Below, in pieces: positions 26,179 through 36,235 of a stretch of 47,961 nucleotides of DNA (position 1 is the first letter of the stretch; each line of letters begins with the position of its first letter). The position numbers were made by a program, and so were the translations under genes. This DNA comes from Planctomicrobium piriforme (lineage in GTDB: Bacteria > Planctomycetota > Planctomycetia > Planctomycetales > Planctomycetaceae), in the NCBI GenBank assembly GCA_945860955.1, contig CAMATH010000060.1:1-47961 (forward strand). The letters are read 5' to 3'. Under the pieces are notes generated by a model, which was not told the origin of the DNA, ran no database searches, and saw nothing but the letters and a program-made list of their open reading frames with translations.

Positions 26179-27753
26179 ATGTCCAATTTTGAGCCGTTCA
26201 TTCCGCTTTCGAATCTGGAACAGAAGTTCGAAGCCTGGCGGGTTCGTATCGGACTGGTACTGGCCCCCGTGGTGTTTTTCGCGGTTTTGTGGATGCCGTG
26301 GTCTGCCTCGGCCCCAGTGGCTTCGGCCCCTTCCGCTTCGGAGGGAGCGGCTTCGACACTGGCGGCGCTCAAGCCCGAAGCGCACCGACTCGCGGCGATC
26401 ATGACGACCGTCGTATTGTTGTGGGTGACCGAGGCGCTGCCAATGCCAGTGACCGCGCTCTTGGGGGCGGCGGCGTGCGTTCTGCTGCGGGTCGCGGAGC
26501 CGAAAGAGGTCTTTTCGCCATTCGCCGACCAGTTGATGTTTCTGTTCATCGGGTCATTCATCCTGGCACGCGGGATTTTTCTACATGGCCTCGATCGCCG
26601 ACTGGCGTTTGGAGTGATGTCGTGGAGCTGGGTCGGGGCGCGGCCGGGGCGGATCCTGTTCGCGTTTGGCGCGGTGACGGCGTTCATCTCGGCGTGGATC
26701 TCCAACACAGCGACCACGGCGATGATGCTGGCGATTGGAGTGTCCATTCTCCGGTTTCTGTTTGAGTCTCCGGAAACTCAGGGAAAGATCGACCGCCGAT
26801 ATGCCACGGGACTGGCGTTGATGACCTCGTTTTCCGCTTCCATTGGCGGGTTGGCGACGCCGATCGGTACGCCACCCAACGTGATCGGCCTGCGATTCAT
26901 TCGCGATTCGCTGGGAGTGGAGATTCCGTTTTTAAACTGGATGCTGATTGGCGTTCCCGTAGTGATCGTGCTGTATCTGTTCCTGTTCGCGTACCTGAAT
27001 TTCTTTTGTCCGGCTGGGATGAAAGAGCTACCCGGAAGTCGCGAACTGCTCCAGCGAAATCGGGCCGAGTTGGGGCCTTGGACTCGCGGCCAGATTTCCA
27101 CCGTGATCGCGTTCGGAACGACGGTACTGCTGTGGGTTTTCCCGGGAATCGTCGCGCTGATTTGGGGCGAGACAAGTTCGACCTACGAAGCGGTACGAAA
27201 GAGTCTGCCCGAGGGTGTGGCGGCGATTCTGGGAGCCGTGCTGCTGTTTTTGTTGCCGGGGAAGCCCGGGGAAAACGCGATCGGCTGGAAGGAAGCGGCG
27301 CAGATCGACTGGGGTGTGGTTCTGCTCTATGGCGGCGGATTCGCGCTCGGGGAATTGTCGAACAAGACCGGACTCGCCGACGCGGTGGGACGGGGAATGG
27401 CGACCTGGCTCCCCGTGAGCGGAGAATTCGGATTGTTGCTGGGGGGGACGCTGGTGGCCGCCCTGGTGTCGGAAGCGACTTCGAATACGGCGTCCGCGAA
27501 CATTGTGGTATTGCTGGTGATCAAGATGGCACAGGCGGCGGGGGTCGATCCCGTGGCACCGGCACTGGGGGCGACGTTCGGGGCCAGCCTGGGGTTCATG
27601 TTGCCGGTTTCGACGCCGTGTAATGCGATTGTCTACGGGACAGGCTACGTGCCGTTGACCCGAATGATCCGCTACGGATTACTGCTCGATGTGGTCGGCG
27701 TGGGAGTGATCGTTGTGATGATCCAACTGCTGTTGCCGTTAATTCGATCCTGA
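26179..27753 (+). CDS. SLC13/DASS family sodium:anion symporter
   Basis: This 524-residue carrier has about 11-13 membrane helices. Both SNT signatures of the divalent-anion:Na+ symporter family are present: ISNTATTAMM in the first half and ATSNTASANI in the second. They sit with the substrate-site neighbours GGLATPIGTPPN and SLGFMLPVSTPCN, which marks an intact inverted-repeat transporter. Substrates in this family are C4-dicarboxylates, citrate or sulfate. A Ser/Ala-rich loop (~40-60) after helix 1 is longer than usual. ATG 26179 follows a plausible promoter; the gene is followed at 28 bp by a nested hairpin. Confidence 0.92.
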   Translation: MSNFEPFIPLSNLEQKFEAWRVRIGLVLAPVVFFAVLWMPWSASAPVASAPSASEGAASTLAALKPEAHRLAAIMTTVVLLWVTEALPMPVTALLGAAACVLLRVAEPKEVFSPFADQLMFLFIGSFILARGIFLHGLDRRLAFGVMSWSWVGARPGRILFAFGAVTAFISAWISNTATTAMMLAIGVSILRFLFESPETQGKIDRRYATGLALMTSFSASIGGLATPIGTPPNVIGLRFIRDSLGVEIPFLNWMLIGVPVVIVLYLFLFAYLNFFCPAGMKELPGSRELLQRNRAELGPWTRGQISTVIAFGTTVLLWVFPGIVALIWGETSSTYEAVRKSLPEGVAAILGAVLLFLLPGKPGENAIGWKEAAQIDWGVVLLYGGGFALGELSNKTGLADAVGRGMATWLPVSGEFGLLLGGTLVAALVSEATSNTASANIVVLLVIKMAQAAGVDPVAPALGATFGASLGFMLPVSTPCNAIVYGTGYVPLTRMIRYGLLLDVVGVGVIVVMIQLLLPLIRS

Positions 27754-28332
27754 CCACAAAAAACTGGGCACAAAGAAAACAAGCAGCCGGGAGAACAATC
27801 TTATGGTGGGGCAGGGACCATAAGCGTCCAGCATCCGGCTGCTTGCGACCGGATTATAGGCGCGTCGAGTTGGCGGTGTCAACGAAAACGCAGAGATTTT
27901 TTTTGATCCGTTTGCCCTTCCCCGAACAGCCCGTCCCGGCTAGAATCTTCGCTACGGAACAATCCGGCACGGGGACGGTCTTTTTACAGAGCCGTACAGG
28001 AAGTGCGGGTTTTGTCGAGCCCCCCAAGCAATTCCGGCCGCCACGAACTGGCCGAAGCTGGACCGGGAGGGGCAGGCCGTGATGGTGGTTTTTTCGATCT
28101 GGATTTTTCCAGGCCGGGGAGAAGCCGATGCGGTTCAATGGCGGGGTCTGGCTCGGAGTGTTCCCCGGAGCAAGTCTCTGGGTGAATGGCGACCGGTCGA
28201 TGTGAGTTGACCAGTTTCCGGCGATTGCCCTGAGTGAACTGGTGTGTGATTTCCGGTTGAACTGACCGAAGCCGGCGTGGAAGCCGGTGGTGAGTCAGAC
28301 GAACCTACTCTTTTTGTTACGGCTTCACGTCC
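27754..28332. other. Intergenic region upstream of fusA
   Basis: These 579 bp contain the nested hairpin at 27781-27844, an eight-T run near 27897, a TAGAAT at 27941-27946 that could be a -10 box, and GC-rich hairpin-prone sequence up to fusA. No gene, tRNA or recognised riboswitch was seen. If transcription starts at the TAGAAT, fusA would have a leader of ~380 nt. Confidence 0.45.
27781..27844. repeat. Nested double hairpin, possible structured RNA or terminator
   Basis: The outer arms AAGCAGCCGG (27781-27790) and CCGGCTGCTT (27835-27844) are perfectly complementary. Inside lies a second perfect pair, CTTATGGT (27800-27807) and ACCATAAG (27817-27824), with a 9-nt loop. On the minus strand the outer stem is followed by GTTTTCTTTG, giving it a terminator-like tail. 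On the plus strand no T-tract follows. No known RNA family was recognised. Confidence 0.55.
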
Positions 28333-30471
<2,139 letters not shown>

Positions 30472-30501
30472 CACCTGCGAATCGGGTGTGATCTTTCACG
30501 G

Positions 30502-30545
30502 CGGACGGCTCGCTACTGTGGCGAGCCGTCCGTTTTGCGTTTTTA
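30502..30545 (+). terminator. Rho-independent terminator of fusA
   Basis: A perfect 12-bp stem (30502-30513 with 30521-30532), a 7-nt loop and a T-rich tail (TTTT at 30533, TTTTT at 30540) lie 30 bp after the fusA stop. Confidence 0.88.
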
Positions 30546-30609
30546 CTGTTCGGTTCCGGTTTCGCCGTCTTGATTGGACCAGTTGGAAATCTAAGGGCAA
30601 AATCACCGG

Positions 30610-30993
30610 CCCCATCCGCCTTGAGCGGATGGGGAGAAAGATCGGCGGCTAGCCCCAAACCATTGTGCGCAGTCCAGACCCCATCCACCTTGTGTGGATT
30701 GGTGAATCAGATCTTCGCTCTGTCTGGCACCCACGGCGTCGGTAGCCAAGTCAACGGGGCCGCGGTGGAATCATCGACGATTTGTTGCGTTTCTCGAGGA
30801 ATGAATGCGCTTCGCCACACGTGCTGCGATCGGCAACCGATCGGGAAATGCCTCTTACCCTGCCAACTCTGTCCGACACAGCGAGGATCTCATTCACCAA
30901 TTCACCCGAGGTGGATGGGGTCTTGTTCGTGGGTGGGTGGCACTTTTTGCTGTCGATCTGATTCACCATCCGGGCGAGCCGGATGGGGTCTTG
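30610..30993. repeat. REP/BIME-like array A, upstream of the HUH transposase gene
   Basis: Four hairpin units lie here. A1 is CCCCATCCGC-CTTGA-GCGGATGGGG (30610-30634, perfect). A2 (30677-30713) begins GACCCCATCCAC and ends GGTGAATCAGATC. A3 (30886-30925) and A4 (30955-30993) begin GATCT(C/G)ATTCACCA and end GGATGGGGTCTTG, so they are inverted relative to A2. A ~170-bp unique-looking stretch between A2 and A3 also aligns with array B. The same order recurs at 32075-32465, and a shortened form at 40155-40302. Confidence 0.85.
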
Positions 30994-31056
30994 GGCGGAC
31001 GTTCGACGACGTATTGTTGAACGTCCCGCCGCGCAACCCGCAGCCATGACGCGGTC

Positions 31057-31065
31057 TGGTATTAT
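31057..31065 (+). promoter_or_regulatory. Candidate extended -10 of the transposase gene
   Basis: TGG precedes TATTAT (31060-31065), 50 bp before the transposase ATG. No convincing -35 was found. Confidence 0.35.
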
Positions 31066-31115
31066 CAAAATCGCCCGAGTCCCTGCTCCCCCCTCGACTT
31101 TCGCCCGAGGCCACG

Positions 31116-31919
31116 ATGCCCCAACCCATGTACAACCCTTCGGCAGTGGAAGGCGCATTTCAACTGCGGTATTCCTGGACGGGATGGCCGTCGAAAGGGC
31201 ATTTTCCATTGTCGACGAATACGGCGATCGAACAGTGCAAGAGCGATTGGGAGACTGACGGTTTGCGGGTACTCGAATTCCAGATCGAACCGGCCCGGCT
31301 TCAATTGCTGTTCAGTGTGACGACTGGAATCTCGCCCGTGTTTCTGGCGGGCCGCGCCAAGGGAAGACTCGATCATGCGTTTCGTTCTGCCCGAGAATCA
31401 TTTGAATTCAGTCGCAAGATCGCAGTCCGCAGCGTTGGTGATGCGACGACAGCGCAGATTGACGTCTATATCGCGACGCAGGTTCCTCGTGAACACTTTG
31501 TCGACGAGCGCTATGCCGGCTCGCTGGCTGGACTGCAATACGTCAATCCGCAAGTCGATTTGTCAGCCCCAACGGAATCGGCTCGTGGTCGTTATTGGTG
31601 CAACCTGCATCTGGTTCTTGTGACGAATCAGCGCTACCGATTCGTCGAAGTCGCCACTCTGGAAGCGATGCGAGATGCGTGTCTCCGAGTCGCGGAGAAG
31701 AAGGAACATGGCCTGTCGCGCGTCGCCATCATGCCCGATCACCTTCACCTCGCCCTTCGCTCGAAAATCGACGAACCGCCAATTGATGTTGTCTTTGCCT
31801 ATCAAAACGACCTCGCCCACATGCTGAAACTCGGGCGCATCTGGTCCGACAGTTACTATGTCGGAACATTCGGAGAGTACGGCATGGGGGCAATCCGACA
31901 GCGCGTCGACGACGGTTGA
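31116..31919 (+). CDS. RAYT/IS200-like HUH (Y1) transposase, planctomycete type
   Basis: The 267-residue protein has a C-terminal Y1 domain: the HUH-type motif IMPDHLHLALRS (His209, His211), preceded by YWCNLHLVLVTNQRYRF and followed by the candidate nucleophile region SYYVGTFGEY (Tyr247/248/255). This architecture acts on single-stranded hairpins, cutting next to them. The N-terminal half (~15-100) appears to be a second, degenerate copy of the same fold, with IEPARLQLLFSV where the HUH motif should be. The gene is full length and flanked on both sides by ~400-bp arrays of inverted hairpins, the expected substrate. ATG 31116 has GAGG 9 bp upstream. Confidence 0.82.
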   Translation: MPQPMYNPSAVEGAFQLRYSWTGWPSKGHFPLSTNTAIEQCKSDWETDGLRVLEFQIEPARLQLLFSVTTGISPVFLAGRAKGRLDHAFRSARESFEFSRKIAVRSVGDATTAQIDVYIATQVPREHFVDERYAGSLAGLQYVNPQVDLSAPTESARGRYWCNLHLVLVTNQRYRFVEVATLEAMRDACLRVAEKKEHGLSRVAIMPDHLHLALRSKIDEPPIDVVFAYQNDLAHMLKLGRIWSDSYYVGTFGEYGMGAIRQRVDDG

Positions 31920-32074
31920 TTACGGTCCGCCGCTCACACGTCATGGTCAGGTCGCGACCCGAACCGGTTTGGAGCCTGAGCATGGTGTCACCGGCCCCGT
32001 CCGGCTCGGAGTCTGAGGTTGGCAGAAGGGCCTACGGGTCGCGGACGGCGTCTGAGGCAGTGGGCGAACGACGG

Positions 32075-32465
32075 CCCCATCCGCCTTGAGCGGATGGGGA
32101 GAAAGATCGACGGCTAGCCACAAACCAAAGTGCGCAGCTCAGACCCCATCCACCTTGTGTGGATTGGTGAATCAGATCCGCGCTCTGTCGGGCACGCAAG
32201 ATGTTGCTTACCACGTCGACGGGGCCGCGACGGAATCATCGACGATGTGGTACGCTTTTCCGACAATCAGATTCGCCTCCTGTGCGACGATGTGCGACCG
32301 ACCGCTTCGCGATCTTGAAAGGTCTCATACCCAGCCGCTTCTGTCCGACAGAGCGAGGATCTGATTCACCATCCACACGAGGTGGATGGGGTCTTGTTCG
32401 GCGGTGGGTGGAACTTTTTAGCTGCCGATCTGATTCACCATCCGGGCGAGCCGGATGGGGTCTTG
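32075..32465. repeat. REP/BIME-like array B, downstream of the HUH transposase gene
   Basis: The array has the same four units in the same order as array A: B1 32075-32099 (perfect 10-bp stem), B2 32142-32178, B3 32358-32396 and B4 32427-32465. The intervening ~180 bp shares blocks with array A such as CGACGGGGCCGCG-type and GAATCATCGACGAT segments. Array B is in direct orientation to array A, so the transposase gene lies between two direct ~400-bp repeats. Its right end abuts the avd remnant. Confidence 0.85.
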
Positions 32466-32489
32466 GGCGGGTCGGGAAGGTCTGGGGCG

Positions 32490-32616
32490 GGTGATGGCGG
32501 ATGCCGAAGCGGTGGCTTTTCGGAATTTTCGCGACGTGATTGCACGACCACAGGATCAAGTCGTAAACCTTCGTGATGATCTCGAGTTCGCTTGTTTTCG
32601 GCTCCAGTTTCTTCAT
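32490..32616 (-). pseudogene. Truncated Avd-like (DGR accessory, four-helix bundle) gene
   Basis: ATG 32616 opens a frame whose first ~42 residues read MKKLEPKTSELEIITK, then VYDLILWSCNHVAK and IPKSHRFGIRHH. The pattern (Tyr-Asp-Leu-x-Leu-Trp, then Ile-Pro-Lys-Ser-His-Arg-Phe) is typical of the N-terminal helices of Avd-type four-helix-bundle proteins that accompany reverse transcriptases of diversity-generating retroelements. Real members are ~110-130 residues. Here the homology stops near 32490 and the frame runs into the hairpins of REP array B, whose translation is low-complexity Pro/Arg. It lies 115 bp downstream of the FGE-domain fragment on the same strand, the usual DGR order. The 3' end is approximate. 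Confidence 0.7.
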
Positions 32617-32651
32617 GCGCCAACAACCTCGAAAATCCCCAAAACGTTCGC

Positions 32652-32671
32652 GCGCCGGCTGACGCCGACGC
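32652..32671. repeat. 8-bp hairpin with 4-nt loop downstream of the variable region
   Basis: GCGCCGGC (32652-32659), loop TGAC and GCCGACGC (32664-32671) form an 8-bp stem with one G-T pair, 60 bp after the FGE fragment's stop. DGRs often need a hairpin or cruciform of about this size just after the variable region, though the loop is not the described GRNA type. The core 10-mer GGCTGACGCC is identical to the IS4 target duplication, so it may instead be a REP-like repeat. Confidence 0.45.
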
Positions 32672-32731
32672 ATTCGGAAGCGAAGTTGTTCTTAACTCGA
32701 ACGCTGAAAAGGGGTAAAGAAGTTAAAGGGA

Positions 32732-32857
32732 TCAGCGGTAAGTTCTCGACGGACGGAACGAAACTGAGTCGTAATCGTTGTCCGGCGCGAAGTAGATGCG
32801 GTACGACGAACGGACGAACGACGACGTAGTGCCGATCGTCCCGCCACGCAACACGCG
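32732..32857 (-). other. Candidate DGR variable region (VR) at the 3' end of the FGE domain
   Basis: The last 41 codons of the FGE-like domain begin RVLRGG and end FRPSRTYR. In DGR targets this segment has Asn (AAY) positions that become diversified. Here the segment between (TIGTTSSFVRSSYRIYFAPD, then NDYDSVS) has Ile, Gly, Phe, Tyr, Ile, Tyr, Phe, Asn, Asp, Tyr and Asp where relatives have Asn. Almost all of these use codons ending in C or T (ATC, GGC, TTC, TAC, GAT, GAC, AAC), as expected from adenine-specific mutagenesis of AAC/AAT. The FGE active-site Cys residues are absent, which argues for a binding and not an enzymatic domain. Confidence 0.65.
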
Positions 32858-35800
32858 GCGAAGAAGCACATCAACATTCGCCGATTCGTCAGTCAGCGTT
32901 GGCACAGGGCCGGACTGCCGAGGATAACCGAACCCCGCATCGTGGCACCACTCATTGGCGTTCCCGAGCATGTCGAACAGGCCCGCGTCGTTAGGAAGTT
33001 TCACTCCGACGGCGTGAGTCAATCTCCCCGAATTGGGCAAATACCACGCGTACTGCTCCAGGCGGATCTCGGAAAGTCCATAATATCGCGACGTCGCCGA
33101 ACCGGCGCGACACGCGTATTCCCATTCGGCTTCCGTCGGCAGTCGGTAACCGTTGCGGTCGAGAAACCCCTCTTCCAATTCGACGGCCAGTCCACCGCGC
33201 ACCTCACGAATCTTGTAGCAGCGTGCCAGTCCTTCCTGATCGCTCAGCCAGTTGCAGTACCGCGCCGCTTCAAACCACGTGAATCGCGTCTGCGGTGAGT
33301 CGGGTGACTTCACAAATTGACTCGGCTTGTCGTCGGCACCAGTCGCTTGGACGAAGACCAGGAATTGTTCGCGAGACACTTCGGTCGTCGCCAGCGCGAA
33401 GGGCCGCTCGATCAGCCGCCGATGACGGGTCTCGTTGGACTCGCGCTGCGGTTCACTTTCGGGTGAGCCCATCCAGAATTCTCCCGGTGCGAACACCGTG
33501 AAGGTCTGGCGCTGTGGACTGACGAACCAGCCCCTGTCGGTCGGCTGAACCGGGACCGCGGGACGGGTTTTCGAAGTCGACAGCCGCAGTTTCACCTCAG
33601 CGATATCGGCCTGCTTGTTCCAGGTTCGCAGGAGGGATTCCACCGCACCATGCACGCCCGCGTCGGGGTCGGTTTCGTAGAGTTCGAGCAACCGCAGGTC
33701 GGTGACTACCTGGTCGCGGTCGGCTGGGGCGATCGTAGCGGAATAGCCGCCGAGCGCCAGTAGTAGTGCCCGGCGGATCGAAGCATCGGTCCGATCGGAC
33801 GGATCCGACCGATTCGTCCGATGCTGCATCTCCTTCAACCGCGCCGCCAACTCGCCCCAGTCGACATTGTACGTCGCCAGATCATGCAGAATCTCGGTCC
33901 GCCGTCTAGGATCTTGCGTGGCCGGCTGCGTCCAGTCCGGGTGAAACGCCAGACGCGGCCAGACAACGTCGCTGCGGCCGAGCCGGGCTAGGGCGACGGT
34001 GGCGTGCGATTGGCGTGAGGCGAGCACGTCTTTCGCGTCTTCGGTCAGCGCGGGGCGGCGCAGTTCGACCTGAATTTGCATTGGCCTCCCCGGTTCGCCA
34101 GCGACATCCTTCACGCGAACGGGGCGATAGCCTCGACGAATTTGTTCGCCGACATCTGCCATCAGCCCCTGCGCCATTGCGGTGCTCTGGGACGTGTATT
34201 CGAACCCCAAATTCGCATCCGGTTGCGCACTTGTCACTTCGCCGTCTCCAAACACTAGCTCGACCCGTGGCAAGCCCAGTCGCACAGCCAGCGTCAATCC
34301 ACCGTCGCGTTGAAAGTGTTCGACACGCAATGTATGCACGCCCGCATCGAGAGCAACGTTGACGAGCGTGGGCTTGCGATCATTTCGTTCCCATCGGTCG
34401 ATCATCACTTTTCCGTCGAGAGTGACTCGCACGCCGTCATCCGCGACAGCCCAGAGCTGGTGCGAGCCCGATTCGACGGTCAACGTCGTTTCGGCCGTAA
34501 TGATGACATTCTGTAACTGCGCGGTCTGTTCCGCCGGAAGTGTGATCTCCAATTGCGGAAACTCTCGCTCGAAAAAGGGTTCCGCAGACTTCGTCTGGGC
34601 AACGTCCGGCAGAACCGTCTTGTCTTCCGCTGGTTCAAATCGAAAGAACTTGAGACTCCACGTTGCCGAAAGCGCCGTCGGTGCGGTGGCAGGACCAAGT
34701 CTCGCTTTTTCGTTCGCGCCGTTGGTTCGGTCCGCACGCTTCTCCGCCGACGGTCCCCAGAGAACACAGATCTGCCGGCCAGCGGGCGGAACGGAATCGA
34801 CCAGCATTGGACGGAGCCCCGCTGGCTGATGAACTGCGTCAAGATCCAGAGCCACTTTTCCTTCAATCGGTCCGGCAATTTTCCAATTCGCTCCATCGCG
34901 ATTCCAAACCACCGCCGCCAGCACATCATCGCCGCGCGGCCACGTCACCAGACTGATCGGCCGATAACCGCTCGGCCGCAACGATTCACACAGCTCCACC
35001 AGTTCGCCGACCGGCAACGTCAGACACATCGCGAAGCGTTCGTCGATCAGGCCATCTGCCGCCAGAATGCGGTCGCGGGCGGTCGCAGGGACCGATCGCC
35101 AGGCGGTGTCAAGCGGCGAATCGTCCCACTGCGGTTCAAGAGTCTTCGCCAGTTCCTGTTCGAACCGCGCGATGGCTGCCGGTTTGTTCTGCTCGGCGAC
35201 CGGCAGCAATTTCTCAAACGTCGCGGGATCCGCCGCGATCATCGCTTCGGCGATCAAGGCCCCATCGTCCGCCGCGAACAGCGCCAGCGTTTCCGCCGCC
35301 GACTGCCGTGCTTGCGATCCCGCGAGGCTCGTTTCAAACAGTTGTTCCAGCGGCTGTTGCAGCACCTTTCGGGCCGGTTCCAGAGACTTCCGCCACGGGA
35401 CCAGCTCGGCAGCGGGCAGGCTGACCAGCCGCTCGACGACTTGCGATGCGAGTTGCGACCAGCGGGCGTCGGTCGGCGCGTACGTCGCCAAAGCGCACGC
35501 CGCCTGGAATCTCGAAGCCGCAGGAGCCTCGGTTTCGGTCGCCGCCGTCCACAACGGTTCCAGGATGGCCGCTTTGTGGTTCTTTTCGAGCAGGTCGCGA
35601 ATCACGACAAACGTCTCTGGTTTCGCAGTGAGCAGCGCTGTTCGCAACGGTTCCACTTGACTGGCGTCGGCTTGCGACTCCAACAGCGCCAGCCGCAGTG
35701 GGATGATCGCGGTCGCGTCGTCAGTCGCCAGCGCCTGGTCGAGCCTCGACTGCAGAACCGGTCGTGCCCAGTCGCGATACTGGTCGGAACTCAATTGGGC

Positions 35801-36225
35801 GATGACACCGGGAAGCTGCGTCGGGTCAGCCGTGATCGTCTGAGTGACAAACGACTGGGCCTGGTCGCGGTCGCGCCGCTGGTTCACGCGATGGTTGAGG
35901 AAGAGACCGCCGACAGTGAGCAGCAGGCAGCCGGCAACTGCCAACAGGGCACGTGTCCCATGCACGACCGCCGCCCGCGCCAACAGTTTGCGCTCAGGTC
36001 CGCTCCGTTTGCCGGCGACCGTGTGCCGACGAATCGTCAGATGTTCGGCGACTGTCGGCAGGTTGCGATTGAATGGCTTGGCGTTCCAGAGCGCGGTCCG
36101 CTCGGCGAGCAGTAATCGGGCGCGGCCGGCGCGCGTGGCGCGGTCTTCACGGGTGATCCAGTCGCGCAGGCTGGGGACGAGGTAGTCGTGGGTGAGCTGG
36201 AAGTAGCCACGCGAAAAAACCCGGG

Positions 36226-36235
36226 GGCTGACGCC
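36226..36235. repeat. Target-site duplication, left copy
   Basis: GGCTGACGCC directly abuts the left end of the IS and is repeated exactly at 37763-37772 after its right end. A 10-bp duplication fits the 9-12 bp typical of the IS4 family. Confidence 0.9.

Larger units (their letters stand above)
31920..32731. other. Intergenic stretch holding REP array B and an avd remnant
   Basis: From the transposase stop to ~32070 no feature is seen. REP array B (32075-32465) follows, then the truncated Avd-like frame on the minus strand and a short hairpin before the FGE-domain fragment. No template repeat resembling the variable region and no reverse-transcriptase frame were found in this interval on either strand. 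Confidence 0.6.
32732..36235 (-). pseudogene. 3' part of an IS-split giant receptor: STAND C-terminus, TM helix, PA14-like and FGE/C-lectin domains
   Basis: This is codons 740-1906 of the reconstructed gene. It opens with the conserved STAND-to-arm segment YFQLTHDYLVPSLRDWI, then a Leu/Ala/Arg-rich helical part. A membrane helix (LLAVAGCLLLTVGGLFL, ~837-853) follows, then a helical Ala-rich middle (~860-1230). Next is a PA14-like segment around 1300-1400 (ESGSHQLWAVADDGVRVTLD, AGVHTLRVEHFQRDGG). The C-terminal FGE-sulfatase fold (~1640-1906) has FAPGEFWMGSPE, RLPTEAEWEYACRAG, GLFDMLGNANEWCHD and RVLRGG. A GTG at 36244 inside the IS end could restart translation, so a truncated protein may still be made. 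It is inferred to be the DGR target's variable ectodomain. Confidence 0.82.

Noticed and set aside
27781-27844. tRNA or SRP RNA at the nested hairpin
   Set aside because: No T-loop, anticodon arm or SRP tetraloop region could be fitted on either strand.
30570-31049. 159-codon plus-strand frame across REP array A
   Set aside because: Translation follows the hairpin repeats (similar frames appear in array B); no coding features.
30610-32465. CRISPR array, considered because of repeated hairpin units
   Set aside because: Units are inverted pairs at irregular spacing with homologous spacers and no cas genes; REP/BIME fits better.
32652-32671. Calling the hairpin a definite DGR cruciform
   Set aside because: Stem length and place fit, but the loop is not GRNA-like and its core equals the IS target 10-mer, so a REP-like origin is equally possible.
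34553-36115. 520-codon plus-strand frame opposite the receptor fragment
   Set aside because: Arg/Gln-rich with no hydrophobic core or motif; the minus strand carries recognisable domains.
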